Positions 50,072 through 59,654 are shown, numbered from the stretch's first letter. The stretch: 64,000 nucleotides of DNA from JANQJA01 sp965267485 (GCA_965267485.1 OZ254080.1:248001-312000), one strand, 5' to 3'. The notes: generated from the sequence alone by a model not told the origin. Numbers and translations are program-made.

Positions 50072-50086
50072 GGGTCGTCGGGCCAG

Positions 50087-51022
50087 CTACCGGGCAAGCA
50101 ATGACCATACCTCAGCAACGCCGTCGATTTCATGTTCGAAGCTCTCACCGCAGGCCGCGATGTTGAATCGGCCGCAGCCCTGTTCGACATAGGGCGCGAG
50201 AAAATCGGCAACTTCGCGCGGCGAGCCGTAGGGTGAATATTTCTCGAAAGGCTCGAACGGCATCTGGTACATCTCGTTCATCTGCCGTGCCACGTGCTGT
50301 CGCGCCTGCTGCTTCTCGCCAAATCCCACCCAGACCTGCAGCCCATGCTCGAACGCGACGTGCCCGCGACCGGATTCGGCGGCGACGTCGGCAACCTGCT
50401 GGTTGACCTGGCCGAACCGGCTGGGCGAACACCACAGCCCGAGCCAGCCATCCCCTTGGAGCGCGGTCCTGCGAATTGCGGCATCGGAGCGCCCGCCGAC
50501 CATGAACGGAATCGCGGGATCAGGCGCCGGCTTGATGATCGCGTCTTCGTATTCGAAGAACTCGCATTGGTAGCTGTGAGGCTCGCCGGTGAGCAGGCCC
50601 TTCACCGCGGCGAGCGCGTGATTGGTCAGCTTGCCTCGCCTGGCCGCATCGACGCCGCTGATGGCCATCTCGTGACGATCCTCACCGCCGATGCCAATAC
50701 CCATCACGATGCGCCCCGGCGCCGACCGCGAGAGCGATGACAACTGGCGCGCGACCGCCACGGGGTGCCGCAACGCGAGCAGGTATACGCCCACCATCAC
50801 CGACAGCGAATCGGACATCGCCGCGAGCGTGGCCGCATCCACCAGGCCATCCATCCCGAAGCCGTTGTGGAAGCTGATGTGATCGCCGACGAAGACGTGC
50901 TCGATGCCGGATTGCTCGATGCGGGTGATCAGCTTGCGGCGTTCGGCGAGCGGCGCGGACAGCATCTGCGGGGAGGCGTAGACGCTGATCGTGGGGTATG
51001 GGGTGGTCGGGCTTTCGTGCAT
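50087..51022 (-). CDS. LLM-class flavin-dependent oxidoreductase
   Basis: A 311-residue luciferase-like monooxygenase/F420-type oxidoreductase. Characteristic segments are HVFVGDHISFHNGFGMDGLVDAATLAAMS, ALRHPVAVARQLSSLSRSAPGRIVMGIGIGGEDRHE and IPFMVGGRSDAAIRRTALQGDGWLG. It uses reduced flavin or F420; the substrate is unknown. It is the first gene of the pair with the Rieske oxygenase and could supply its substrate or process its product. Unlike the 348-residue LLM protein at 23828 it is of the shorter type. Confidence 0.87.
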   Translation of the reverse strand: MHESPTTPYPTISVYASPQMLSAPLAERRKLITRIEQSGIEHVFVGDHISFHNGFGMDGLVDAATLAAMSDSLSVMVGVYLLALRHPVAVARQLSSLSRSAPGRIVMGIGIGGEDRHEMAISGVDAARRGKLTNHALAAVKGLLTGEPHSYQCEFFEYEDAIIKPAPDPAIPFMVGGRSDAAIRRTALQGDGWLGLWCSPSRFGQVNQQVADVAAESGRGHVAFEHGLQVWVGFGEKQQARQHVARQMNEMYQMPFEPFEKYSPYGSPREVADFLAPYVEQGCGRFNIAACGESFEHEIDGVAEVWSLLAR

Positions 51023-51095
51023 CGTGAGTCACGACTGACAGATTGGCTTGGCCGAAGAGTATTACAGATAAGTTGAAAAGTGAGTTGAGCGGTAC

Positions 51096-52340
51096 TTACT
51101 GGAACACAAATGGATTCAGAAACTGCCTTTGCCAAAAGAAGCGCTTGTCGACCTCCGTGAGGCGTGCTTCTTCGCAGACGCTGTCCCAATGCTCATGAAT
51201 CAACTGAAGTTGATTGTCTATGATCTCGTGAGCGCGGGTGTCGTCGATCAGGAATCGAGCCGCCGAAGCCAAGCAGGTTGCGAGCTTACTCGCATTTTTC
51301 TCGCCTGAAATCAGCATCGCCTGGCCGGCTTCCTGCCCTGTCCTGTTTTGTGGGCAAATGTCATAGGCGGGTGTGAGCTCATAGGTTGTGCCATCCCAGA
51401 ATGCAGCGTGGTTTCGTGCGTGATCATCTGTGTTACCACAGAGGATGTTGAACACCAGCCTTGAGAAAAGCTCTTCAAGCGTTGCTCGTGGTTCTGAGAA
51501 GTCTCTTCGAATGATATCGGCGAGGTCTTCGTAGGATGCGTACCTCGCTGTCATCTCGTTGAGTTCGAGCAGGGTCAACGCGGAATGCATGATTCTTCTC
51601 GACCATCCCGATGCGGTTCGTTGGCGATCGAACCTTTTGATCAGCAGCACGTCCTTGCCTATGGCTTCAGCCAGCTTTACGTCGGCAACTTCAATGCCGC
51701 AGATTGCCGCAAGCCTCATTGCAACGAATTCACCTTTGACCACATTGTATGAATCGCTCTGCGTTGAAAACTTGGCGATGAACTTTTCATCCTTGTCTTC
51801 AAGCATCGCTTTCGGGCGCGCACCACCAATGGATGTGCCGTGTGCAAGCGCAACGTCAAGTTCGGGTGAAAGCGGAACCCCTTCTTCTACCCGTTGGGCA
51901 GATTCAAACAACTCTTCCAGGTTCGCGCTTTGCGATTGCCTTGGCACATACTCGCTGGGCGAAGCCTGAAAATCCAAACCACCGATGCGGTCTGAGCCAG
52001 ACTCGAGCAGGTAAGTCAGTTCGCTAAGTATCGCCGTGTCTGCACCCAGGCCCTTTAGACCAAGCGTTTTGTTGATAATGACCCTTCTACCCCAGGCATC
52101 GGGTGAGGCATCCCTGATGCAGCCAGCCATCGTCAGATTTCCGGTGGGTGGTTGCGGGCCCGCCCTGAGAGGTAACTCGGCTTGCGACAGGGGTATTGAT
52201 TCTTCCCTCTCGAGATAACTCTGACCATAGGTGAATTCTATCTGCTCGCCTTGCTGATCCAGCCTGCCCGCCACCACAGGCTCTGTCTTGTGGGGCAACC
52301 AAACCCACACGAAAACCGTTTCAGGTGTTTCAGAAGTCAT
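51096..52340 (-). CDS. hipA: HipA-family serine/threonine kinase toxin
   Basis: A 414-residue HipA kinase. Landmarks are the N-terminal VWLPHKTEPVVAGRLDQQGEQIEFTYG domain, the nucleotide loop GTSIGGARPKAML, DVLLIKRFDRQ, the catalytic loop LCGNTDDHARNHA (about residues 300-310), and TPAYDICPQ as the metal-binding position. In E. coli HipA phosphorylates GltX and causes persistence; relatives have other targets. The hipB stop overlaps its start by 11 bases, so both are one transcript. The region is visibly AT-richer than neighbouring genes, fitting horizontal gain. Confidence 0.92.
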   Translation of the reverse strand: MTSETPETVFVWVWLPHKTEPVVAGRLDQQGEQIEFTYGQSYLEREESIPLSQAELPLRAGPQPPTGNLTMAGCIRDASPDAWGRRVIINKTLGLKGLGADTAILSELTYLLESGSDRIGGLDFQASPSEYVPRQSQSANLEELFESAQRVEEGVPLSPELDVALAHGTSIGGARPKAMLEDKDEKFIAKFSTQSDSYNVVKGEFVAMRLAAICGIEVADVKLAEAIGKDVLLIKRFDRQRTASGWSRRIMHSALTLLELNEMTARYASYEDLADIIRRDFSEPRATLEELFSRLVFNILCGNTDDHARNHAAFWDGTTYELTPAYDICPQNRTGQEAGQAMLISGEKNASKLATCLASAARFLIDDTRAHEIIDNQLQLIHEHWDSVCEEARLTEVDKRFFWQRQFLNPFVFQ

Positions 52341-52662
52341 CGTCTATTCGACGTCGCGGTTGAATCTTTCTGGGTAAAAGCGCGAGCATATTGTTTGATC
52401 TGGACAGTTCGCGCGCGGCGACGTCCGGGTCTTCAGAAAACAGTGGTACGCCGACGAGGTTGGCGACTTCGAAGCATGTTCCAATTGCCACACCCGGGTT
52501 TCCTGACTCAATTCTGCTCACGGTGCTTCGATCGATGCCGGCTCGCTCGGCGAGTGCTGTCTCGCTCCAACCTTTTTGCTTCCGAGCGAGTTGGATCTGC
52601 CTGCCTAGCAGCACCAGCGCGGTACGTGTGTACCTTGAGAATGCGACTTGTTTTCTTGGCAT
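52330..52662 (-). CDS. hipB: HipB-like antitoxin, helix-turn-helix DNA-binding protein
   Basis: A 110-residue Xre-type regulator. The HTH is IQLARKQKGWSETALAERAGIDRSTVSRIESG (about 23-54), followed by a helix that reads VAIGTCFEVANLVGVPLF and a basic tail. It neutralises HipA and represses the operon. A perfect inverted repeat TGTTGG-N6-CCAACA lies 31-48 bases upstream of its ATG, a likely autoregulatory operator. The gene is first in the hipBA pair. Confidence 0.88.
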   Translation of the reverse strand: MPRKQVAFSRYTRTALVLLGRQIQLARKQKGWSETALAERAGIDRSTVSRIESGNPGVAIGTCFEVANLVGVPLFSEDPDVAARELSRSNNMLALLPRKIQPRRRIDDDF

Positions 52663-52921
52663 GTGGTTTTAATCCGGCTAATAAATGCTAATTGTTGGAT
52701 TTAACCAACATTTTAGTGGCTAAGACTAAGCTTGGGCTGAGAATTGGTCAAGTGCTATGCTGTTTTTAAACAACAAATAGCGCTCAAATGTAGCATTTTT
52801 GCGACATTCTGATGTGATTTGGGGAGAGTTTTGCTCCGATGGCGCCGAGGATGGAGTCGGTTTTGACCGGCCATAGCGCATGTGATGAACTCACCTCGAC
52901 ATGGTCTGAAGGGCTCCGACA
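52663..52921. other. AT-rich hipBA control region and MazG upstream region
   Basis: This 259-base gap between divergent hipB and the MazG-like gene is clearly AT-rich. It contains the TGTTGG-N6-CCAACA palindrome (52693-52710) and a second TGTT/AACA-type stretch with flanking GCTAT/ATAGC (52754-52782). A GAAGGG sits eight bases before the MazG-like GTG start. No RNA gene is recognisable. Confidence 0.5.
52693..52710. promoter_or_regulatory. Inverted repeat, probable HipB operator
   Basis: TGTTGG (52693-52698) and CCAACA (52705-52710) flank the 6-base ATTTAA; the centre read on the minus strand gives TTAAAT, a plausible -10 element. HipB occupancy would then shut off hipBA. The arms and spacing are like known HipB/Xre operators, but binding is inferred. 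Confidence 0.6.
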
Positions 52922-53278
52922 GTGGACGTCAAACTGATTCAGGCGAGGCTAGCCGAATTCGCCGCTGAACGGGATTGGGATCAGTTTCACGACCCCAAGA
53001 ATCTTGCGATGGCACTCGCCGGCGAGGCGGGAGAGTTGATCGAGATCTTTCAATGGCTCTCTGGCGAGTCTTCAAGAAAGGAGCAACTCTCGCAGGAGCA
53101 ACTCGACCATATTGCGGAGGAACTCGCCGATGTCACCATCTACGCGCTTCGCCTGTGTGACAAACTGGACATCGACATTGGGACTGCGGTGACCGCGAAG
53201 ATCGAGAAGAACGCGGATCGGTATCCTGTCTCGCTCGCAAAGGGCAACGCGACGAAATACAGCGAGCGGGAGCCTTAG
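52922..53278 (+). CDS. MazG-like nucleotide pyrophosphohydrolase
   Basis: A 118-residue all-alpha NTP pyrophosphohydrolase of the MazG/RS21-C6 type. The metal-binding helices are visible: AMALAGEAGELIEIFQWL (EAGEL, the E-x2-E motif) and HIAEELADVTIYALRLCDKL (EELADVTIY, the E-x3-D motif). It hydrolyses dNTPs or related nucleotides to the monophosphate. GTG at 52922 has GAAGGG upstream. It is paired with the broken DUF2075 helicase gene seven bases downstream, an arrangement I associate with mobile and defence regions; the pairing is from memory. Confidence 0.9.
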   Translation: MDVKLIQARLAEFAAERDWDQFHDPKNLAMALAGEAGELIEIFQWLSGESSRKEQLSQEQLDHIAEELADVTIYALRLCDKLDIDIGTAVTAKIEKNADRYPVSLAKGNATKYSEREP

Positions 53279-53284
53279 TCAACG

Positions 53285-53719
<435 letters not shown>

Positions 53720-53805
53720 GGGCGCGAGGCGAGGAACAGCCTGCTCGCGCAAAAGAGGCGCAATTAAATCGAAGCCGGCGGGCGGAGTCAAGCGCTGTCG
53801 GGCGC

Positions 53806-55599
53806 TCAGGGGAAGGCTTTCAGCGTCTCCAGAAAGGCCTCTGCGTACTTGTCGCGCTTGCGTTCACCCACGCCGGGCAGGGCGCCGAATTCGGCGACTG
53901 AACCCGGCTGGTCCTCGGCCATCGCGCGCAGCGTGCTGTCGTGGAAGATCACGTATGGCGGCACGCCCTGCGCCTCGGCGAGCTTGCGCCGGCACTCGCG
54001 CAGCGCTTCCCACAGGCCCACATCGATGTCCTCGGGCAGCGGCGTCTTGGTCAGGCGCGCGGCCGGCTTTCGCTTCTCGCGCACGTCCTGCCGCAGCTCC
54101 AGGGTCTGCTCGCCGCGCAGGATCGCGCGGCACTTCTCGGCGAGGGTGAGGCTGCCGTAGCGGTGGTCCACGTTCACGAAGCCGCGGGCCACCAGCTGGC
54201 GGAATACCGAGCGCCAGGTGTCGGTGTCCATATCCTTGCCAATGCCGAAGACGGGCAGTTGGTGGTGGTCGAACTGGAAGACGCGGTCGTTCTCCTTGCC
54301 CATCAGCACGTCCACCAGGTGGTTGACGCCAAAGCGCTGCTCGGTGCGGTAGATCGTGCTCAGCGCCTTGCGCGCGGCCTCGGTACCGTCCCAGGTCTTC
54401 ACCTCGTTCAGACAGTTGTCACAGTTGCCGCATTCGTCCGGCGAGTCTTCGTCGAAGTAGGCGAGCAGTGCGTGGCGGCGGCAAGTCGTGAGTTCGCACA
54501 GGCCCAGCATCGCGTTCAGCTTCTGCTGCTCGATGCGCTTGAAGTCTTCATCGGCGGTCGAGTTCTGCATCATCTCGCGCAGCTTGATGATGTCCTGCAG
54601 GCTGTAGACCATCCATGCGTCGGCGGCGTCGCCGTCGCGGCCCGCGCGGCCGGTTTCCTGGTAGTAGGCTTCCACGGTTTTCGGCATGTCGAGGTGGGCA
54701 ACAAAGCGCACATCCGGCTTGTCGATGCCCATGCCAAAGGCGATGGTCGCAACGACGATCACCGATTCCTCGGCGAGAAAGCGCTGCTGGTTGCGCGCGC
54801 GTTCATCGGCGTCGAGCCCGGCGTGGTAGGGCAGCGCGTTGAAGCCTTCGCGGCAGAGCCAGGCGGCGGTCTCATCGACCTTCTTGCGCGAGAGGCAGTA
54901 CACAATGCCGGCGTCGTTCGCGTGATGCTCGTTCAGAAAGCGCAGCAGCTGGCGGCGCGGGTTGTCCTTGAGCGAGATCGCGTAGCGGATGTTCGGCCGG
55001 TCGAAGCTGACCACGAACCGGCGGGCGGCGGTGAGCGCGAGGCGCTCGGCAATGTCTTCCTGGGTGCGCGCGTCGGCGGTTGCGGTGAGCGCAACGCGCG
55101 GCACGTTCGGGAACTCCTCGGCGAGCATGTCGAGCGCGAGGTAGTCGACGCGAAAATCATGCCCCCACTGCGAGACGCAGTGTGCTTCGTCAATCGCAAA
55201 GAGGCTGAGTTCCGTGCCCTTCAGCAGCTCGCGCGTACGATCCTGCACCAGCCGTTCCGGGGCCAGATAGAGCAGGTCGAGCTCGCCGCGCCGCAGTGCG
55301 TCTTCGATGCTGGCGGCTTCGAAGGCCTCGAGGCTCGAGTTCAGGAACGCGGCGCGAACGCCGATCTGCTTCAGCGCCTCGACCTGGTTCTGCATCAGCG
55401 CGATCAGTGGCGACACAACGACGCCGCAGCCCGGGCGCGCAATGGCAGGGATCTGGTAGCACAGCGACTTGCCGCTGCCGGTGGGCATGATCACCAGCGC
55501 ATCGTCGCCGGCGACCAGCGTGTCGATGATCTCTGCTTGCGGTGGACGGAACGCCGGGTAACCGAACGTGTGATTGAGTATCGAAAGCGGGGATTCCAT
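53806..55599 (-). CDS. recQ: ATP-dependent DNA helicase RecQ
   Basis: A 597-residue RecQ helicase, close to E. coli RecQ in length. Walker A is GSGKSLCYQ (41-49), the Walker B DEAH box is present in AIDEAHCVSQWGHDFR, motif VI is QETGRAGRDG, the zinc-binding cysteines are in the LCELTTCR and DECGNCDNC segments, then RQC, and a C-terminal HRDC (GLWEALRECRRKLAEAQGVPPYVIF). It unwinds recombination intermediates. It is probably last in the operon with the phosphotransferase and MscS genes (26-base gap). Confidence 0.96.
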   Translation of the reverse strand: MESPLSILNHTFGYPAFRPPQAEIIDTLVAGDDALVIMPTGSGKSLCYQIPAIARPGCGVVVSPLIALMQNQVEALKQIGVRAAFLNSSLEAFEAASIEDALRRGELDLLYLAPERLVQDRTRELLKGTELSLFAIDEAHCVSQWGHDFRVDYLALDMLAEEFPNVPRVALTATADARTQEDIAERLALTAARRFVVSFDRPNIRYAISLKDNPRRQLLRFLNEHHANDAGIVYCLSRKKVDETAAWLCREGFNALPYHAGLDADERARNQQRFLAEESVIVVATIAFGMGIDKPDVRFVAHLDMPKTVEAYYQETGRAGRDGDAADAWMVYSLQDIIKLREMMQNSTADEDFKRIEQQKLNAMLGLCELTTCRRHALLAYFDEDSPDECGNCDNCLNEVKTWDGTEAARKALSTIYRTEQRFGVNHLVDVLMGKENDRVFQFDHHQLPVFGIGKDMDTDTWRSVFRQLVARGFVNVDHRYGSLTLAEKCRAILRGEQTLELRQDVREKRKPAARLTKTPLPEDIDVGLWEALRECRRKLAEAQGVPPYVIFHDSTLRAMAEDQPGSVAEFGALPGVGERKRDKYAEAFLETLKAFP

Positions 55600-55625
55600 T
55601 GCGCCGCATTATACGGGGTTCGGCG

Positions 55626-56678
55626 TCAGGTCTGTGTGAGACTTCGCCATGTGTTGACCCCCTGCCAGGTCAGCAGGCCGATGTAGGTGATTGCCGTCAG
55701 CGTGACGAACGCAGTCTCGATCATCGAAATACCGGTATCGCCTGCCGCAAGCGCAGCGCCCAGCATCGCCAGGCCGGGCACCATCAGCCCGATATTGAGT
55801 GGCCGGTAGGTGGTACCCATCCAGTGCTGGCGCATCAGGTCGCCGGTCATGAGCGTCGCCGTGATGCCGAGGCTGATGAACGCAAGGTTGTAGATGATAG
55901 GCGGGCTGGCCTCCGTCAGGCGCCACAGTATCCAGGCGCTGAGCGATGCCAGCGTAGCGAGGAACGCGGCGAGTTCGCCCAGTTTGCCGGCGCCACTCGT
56001 CCGGCAGGCGTGAATGACCACCAACACGAGCGGGATGAGGCACAGCCAGTAGATGCCGGTGAGCAGCTTGATGCCGCCGATCTCATGCTGCCAGGCACTG
56101 GGGCCAAGGATGACGGTGCCGAGCCAGAGCGTGATCGCAATCAGGATCGACTCCAGTCCGCCGACGTACGGCAGGATGCGCTTGTTCACCTCGCGCACCT
56201 CCCAGTTGGCCGCCCAGAATGCGAGCGCCGTCCACAGCGCCATGAGCAGGATGAGCGGGTGCGGCACACCGAGCAGGATCATGGCCGGCACAGGAATGAG
56301 GTTGGCGAGCGTCGTGTCCACCCAATGATCGAGGAAATCTCCGAACGGACCCGAGGTGCCGAGCTTTCGCGCCTGCATGCCGTCGAGTTGGTCGAATACG
56401 GCGTAGGCGAGTATCAGTACCGAGCTCACAACGAGCAGCACCTGCCCCAGCGGCGTTTCCTGCCGGATTTCCTGAGGTGCGATCCACAGGCTCACCGCAA
56501 CCGCCAGCGCACATGCACCGCCCGAGAGCGTGAGTGCGTTGGCCGAATAGCCGCGGGGCAGCAGGTCGATCACACGCATCGAAACGAGCTGCTTCAGAAA
56601 GGGGGCAGCGAGCGACCGGTCTTCGGTGAAGAACGAATCGGCCTTGCGCTGCTGTTCGTCGTCCTGTGATGCTGTCAT
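55626..56678 (-). CDS. CDP-alcohol phosphotransferase, choline/ethanolaminephosphotransferase-like
   Basis: A 350-residue polytopic enzyme. The family catalytic motif D-G-x2-A-R-x8-G-x3-D-x3-D is complete: DGMQARKLGTSGPFGDFLDHWVD (Asp99 to Asp121). The flanking DQLDG...S-x-P-x-G...DH is more like eukaryotic CPT1/EPT1 than like bacterial PgsA or PssA, and the length (about eight helices) agrees. It would transfer a phospho-alcohol from a CDP-alcohol to an acceptor such as diacylglycerol. Its start overlaps the stop of the MscS gene by four bases (56675-56678), so both are coupled. Confidence 0.88.
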   Translation of the reverse strand: MTASQDDEQQRKADSFFTEDRSLAAPFLKQLVSMRVIDLLPRGYSANALTLSGGACALAVAVSLWIAPQEIRQETPLGQVLLVVSSVLILAYAVFDQLDGMQARKLGTSGPFGDFLDHWVDTTLANLIPVPAMILLGVPHPLILLMALWTALAFWAANWEVREVNKRILPYVGGLESILIAITLWLGTVILGPSAWQHEIGGIKLLTGIYWLCLIPLVLVVIHACRTSGAGKLGELAAFLATLASLSAWILWRLTEASPPIIYNLAFISLGITATLMTGDLMRQHWMGTTYRPLNIGLMVPGLAMLGAALAAGDTGISMIETAFVTLTAITYIGLLTWQGVNTWRSLTQT

Positions 56679-58123
56679 CGCACCAGCGAGCCGAAGATCT
56701 GGCGCATACGATCCACCAGTGAGTTGGTGGTCGCCTCAAGCGCCTGTTCGCGATCACGTTCAGACGCCATCGCCTGGTTGTTGGCGATCTGGCGCTCGGC
56801 AATCACGCGGGAGATATGCTCGGCAATCTCGGGGCGCTTCTCGAGGATCTTGCTGAAGTTCTCGCGTGTGATCTCGAAGACCATGGAGTCGACGCCCGCG
56901 CTGACGGTCGCCGAACGCGGGTCGCCGAAGAGCAGTGGCAACTCGCCGAAGAACTCACCGGGTACGACACGGCCCACGTGCAGCGTTTTGCCCTCCTCGA
57001 AGTCAACCGTGACGTCCAGAAAACCTTCAACCAGCCCGAACATGGAGGTGTCGGTATCGCCCTGATGCAGGATAGTCTCGTCCTTGCCGTAGGAGCGAAC
57101 CTTGATGTCCCGGGAGAGTTGCGCGATCTCTGCCGGCTCGAGCGGCGCGAAGATGTCGAACGAGGCCAGCAGCGTCTCGCGGTGTTCGACGTTGAACCAG
57201 TCCTGCTGCAGAGAACGGAACTCGCCAACAAAGATGTTCTGTTTCGGCAGCGTCGGCGCCAGCCCGGTATTGCGGAAGTGCGACATGACCTGAACGCCGA
57301 TTTCGGTGCGCACCGCGAGTTCGTCGGTCTTGTGCGGGTCGTAGCTCACGATCACGCGGTACTCGTTGCCGTACTCCGCCGCCTGCCACAGACCGATGCG
57401 GGGCTCGGGCCTTTTGAGAATGCCCCCGACGCCGGCGGCGGAATGCAGCGCGCCTTTCAGCACGCGCAGTGCGCGGCCGGGGTCGAGCCCGAAGTCGAGA
57501 ATGAAGCGTACTTCGGTCTGCAGGCGGCCGGCATCAGCGGAGCGGTTGAGCAGGGTGCTGCGGCTGAACTCGGCGTTGGGGATGATCAGCAGCGAACCGT
57601 CGGTGCCGCGCAAATGCGTGGAGCGCCACGTGATTTCCTCGAGGCGGCCGGCGCGACCGTCGGCCGTTTCGATGGTGTCGCCGATCGCAAGTGCGCCTTC
57701 CAGGTTGATCGAGATGCCGGCAACAAGGTCCGAGAGCGGTTCGCGGAAGAACAGGAACAGCACGACGAATACGCCCAGCAGCAGCAGCAGGATGTTCAGC
57801 GGCGACTGCCCGAACACGGCAATGAGTAGTGCGGCAATTGCGAGCAACGCGATGAGCGCAGAGACACCGTTCTTCAGCAGGCGCGGAATCGCGCTGCCGC
57901 CCTTGCGCTCGAGTGCCGGCCACAGGAGATGCTCGCACACGTTCCGGATGAGCCAGGCACCGGCAATGATCAGCAGGCCAAGGGTGGCACGACTGGTCCA
58001 CGCAATCGCTTCGATGTGCTGCGGTTGCGCGCCGACTGCCCAGTCGATCCAGGTGTCACGGGCCATCCACAGTCCGAGCGCAATCGCGAACGTGGCGAGT
58101 GAGGGTAGCAGTCGAACGATCAT
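56675..58123 (-). CDS. Mechanosensitive channel (MscS) with C-terminal cyclic nucleotide-binding domain
   Basis: A 482-residue protein. N-terminal helices (6-20, 50-70, 90-130) lead into the MscS beta domain (ALAIGDTIETADGRAGRLEEITWRSTHLRGTDGSLLIIPN). From about 335 a cNMP-binding domain follows, with the phosphate-binding cassette VPGEFFGELPLLFGDPRSATV; the Arg favours a cNMP ligand. It may release solutes on osmotic stress, gated or tuned by cAMP. It is coupled to the CDP-alcohol phosphotransferase, so membrane lipid composition and tension control may be linked. Confidence 0.92.
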   Translation of the reverse strand: MIVRLLPSLATFAIALGLWMARDTWIDWAVGAQPQHIEAIAWTSRATLGLLIIAGAWLIRNVCEHLLWPALERKGGSAIPRLLKNGVSALIALLAIAALLIAVFGQSPLNILLLLLGVFVVLFLFFREPLSDLVAGISINLEGALAIGDTIETADGRAGRLEEITWRSTHLRGTDGSLLIIPNAEFSRSTLLNRSADAGRLQTEVRFILDFGLDPGRALRVLKGALHSAAGVGGILKRPEPRIGLWQAAEYGNEYRVIVSYDPHKTDELAVRTEIGVQVMSHFRNTGLAPTLPKQNIFVGEFRSLQQDWFNVEHRETLLASFDIFAPLEPAEIAQLSRDIKVRSYGKDETILHQGDTDTSMFGLVEGFLDVTVDFEEGKTLHVGRVVPGEFFGELPLLFGDPRSATVSAGVDSMVFEITRENFSKILEKRPEIAEHISRVIAERQIANNQAMASERDREQALEATTNSLVDRMRQIFGSLVR

Positions 58124-58178
58124 CTGGGTGACGGGTGGCAGCCACGGTTGAACAGCAGAGTCATGCTACATTAATCGC

Positions 58179-59654
58179 ATGCCTCGTTGGTTGTCGATCA
58201 TCGGATTCTCGCTCTGCGTGCTTGCACCAGCGGGCGACTGTTGGGCGCTCGTCGAGGACGATGCACGCCTTGATTTGCCGTCTGGCCTGCCGCCTGGTGT
58301 GTATCTCGCGATCGAGGCGTTGCCCGTCTTCGACGTCACCGATACCAGCGTACGCTTTGTGCCGATGCTGCCCGAGCGCTATCGGAGTGATGTCGCGCTG
58401 CTGCCGAACTTCCCGGTGGCCTTCATGCAGCGCGAGCAAAGGGAACTTGTCTGTGACTGCTCGTCGATCCTGCGTAAGGGGGAGTACGTGGTGTCCGAAA
58501 CGCCGGTTCGCGCTGCCGCGACCGGGCGCTACGTGTCAATCAACGATGAGTCCTACAAGGCGATTGCCGAGGTCATCGACTATCCGCTGGCATCCGACGA
58601 ACTCATCGCAGTGGCTTTCTCTGAGCTGGCCTATGTCTTCAACGCCGACGCGATCGCCGCCGTGCTGGGGCAGCGCGGGTTTACGCTCGGGTTGCATCGC
58701 GGCTTCATGAACTCGGAAGACTATCCCGGCTATCGTGATACACAGTTCTTTCTCGCCGTGCGCGACGCCGACGGCCGGCGGTTTCTCGCCGTGCGTGGCA
58801 CATCGGGTGCCGCCGATGTCGAGACGAGCGCGGCGGCGCGGCTGGTGCCGTTCGGTCGCTCCGGTCGCGCGCTCGCCGGCTTCGCCGATGTCGCGCGGTT
58901 CATCTATCAAACGCTCGGGGAGGCGGGCGCGATCGAGGGTTCGCCGCTCACATTGACCGGCCACAGTCTCGGCGCGGCAGTTTCAACGTTGCTGGCGATT
59001 CTGCTCGCCGACGACGGGGTGCCGGCGCGCGTGCTGGGGTTTGCCTCACCGCCCGTGGGTGATCTCGCGCTGTTCCGCCAGTATCGCGAGATCCTCGAGG
59101 CGCTGGCGGTTAACTATTATCTGCCGAATGAGGAGTTGATCGTCGCTGAACGTAAGGAGGCGGCGCGGCTCGTGCGTGCTATCGGAAGCCGCGAACGCCT
59201 GCCGGATGTCGGGCTCACGGCTGGTGCGGCTCACTATGTCATCAACTACCTGAAGAGTGTGCTGGTCCGCCATGGCGAATCGCGCATGGCCTACGAGGCG
59301 TCACTGCCTCACTGCGTCGTCGTGAAATACCCGTGCTTCGGTGATCGCAGGTTCGCGCCGCTGGTGCCGGCGTGTGCGCTGAACGATGAGGCGTGCTTCG
59401 GCGCGGCGTCGGCGTCGATGTTTCCGGTGCTGCCGGCGGCGCGTCTCGACGGTGCCATCGAACGTGAGAAGCGCCGGCTGGTGGAAGCGCGGCCGGATGC
59501 GTTCGAGCGCGACGTTGCATTCCTTCGGCTCGCGGCCTGGAATCTCGAGCGGGGCAACGAGGTCGAGGCGCAGCGCCTGATTGAAGCGTTGAACAATGTG
59601 CGCGCCAGGCATGTCCTCGACTGGCTGGCCAGCCGGCGCAGCAGCGCAGACTAG
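58179..59654 (+). CDS. Secreted class 3 lipase
   Basis: A 491-residue alpha/beta hydrolase of the lipase class 3 family. A signal peptide occupies residues 1-23 (to DCWA). The nucleophile is in GHSLGAA (about 262-268), preceded by RFLAVRGTSGAAD, the oxyanion strand with the GT motif; Asp and His partners are likely in FASPPVGD and AHYVINYL. Mature N-terminal strands precede the fold, and cysteine pairs near the C-terminus (CVVKYPCFG, CALNDEACFG) may form disulfides. It hydrolyses acylglycerols or related lipids. The 3' end overlaps the dioxygenase gene by four bases. Confidence 0.85.
   Translation: MPRWLSIIGFSLCVLAPAGDCWALVEDDARLDLPSGLPPGVYLAIEALPVFDVTDTSVRFVPMLPERYRSDVALLPNFPVAFMQREQRELVCDCSSILRKGEYVVSETPVRAAATGRYVSINDESYKAIAEVIDYPLASDELIAVAFSELAYVFNADAIAAVLGQRGFTLGLHRGFMNSEDYPGYRDTQFFLAVRDADGRRFLAVRGTSGAADVETSAAARLVPFGRSGRALAGFADVARFIYQTLGEAGAIEGSPLTLTGHSLGAAVSTLLAILLADDGVPARVLGFASPPVGDLALFRQYREILEALAVNYYLPNEELIVAERKEAARLVRAIGSRERLPDVGLTAGAAHYVINYLKSVLVRHGESRMAYEASLPHCVVVKYPCFGDRRFAPLVPACALNDEACFGAASASMFPVLPAARLDGAIEREKRRLVEARPDAFERDVAFLRLAAWNLERGNEVEAQRLIEALNNVRARHVLDWLASRRSSAD

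Noticed and set aside
51023..51095. Left attachment-site copy of the tRNA-Phe 3' end
   Set aside because: No copy of the tRNA 3' sequence (TGGTGGCCAGAGG) was found by eye at the left edge of the AT-rich islet or elsewhere in 48000-53600.
53941..55686. 581-residue open frame antisense to recQ
   Set aside because: It lies entirely opposite a complete recQ, is rich in shadow-like Val/Ala/Arg sequence and has no recognisable domain; GC-rich genes often leave open antisense frames.
55599..56669. 356-residue plus-strand frame opposite the CDP-alcohol phosphotransferase
   Set aside because: It has no domain and fully overlaps a gene with an intact catalytic motif.
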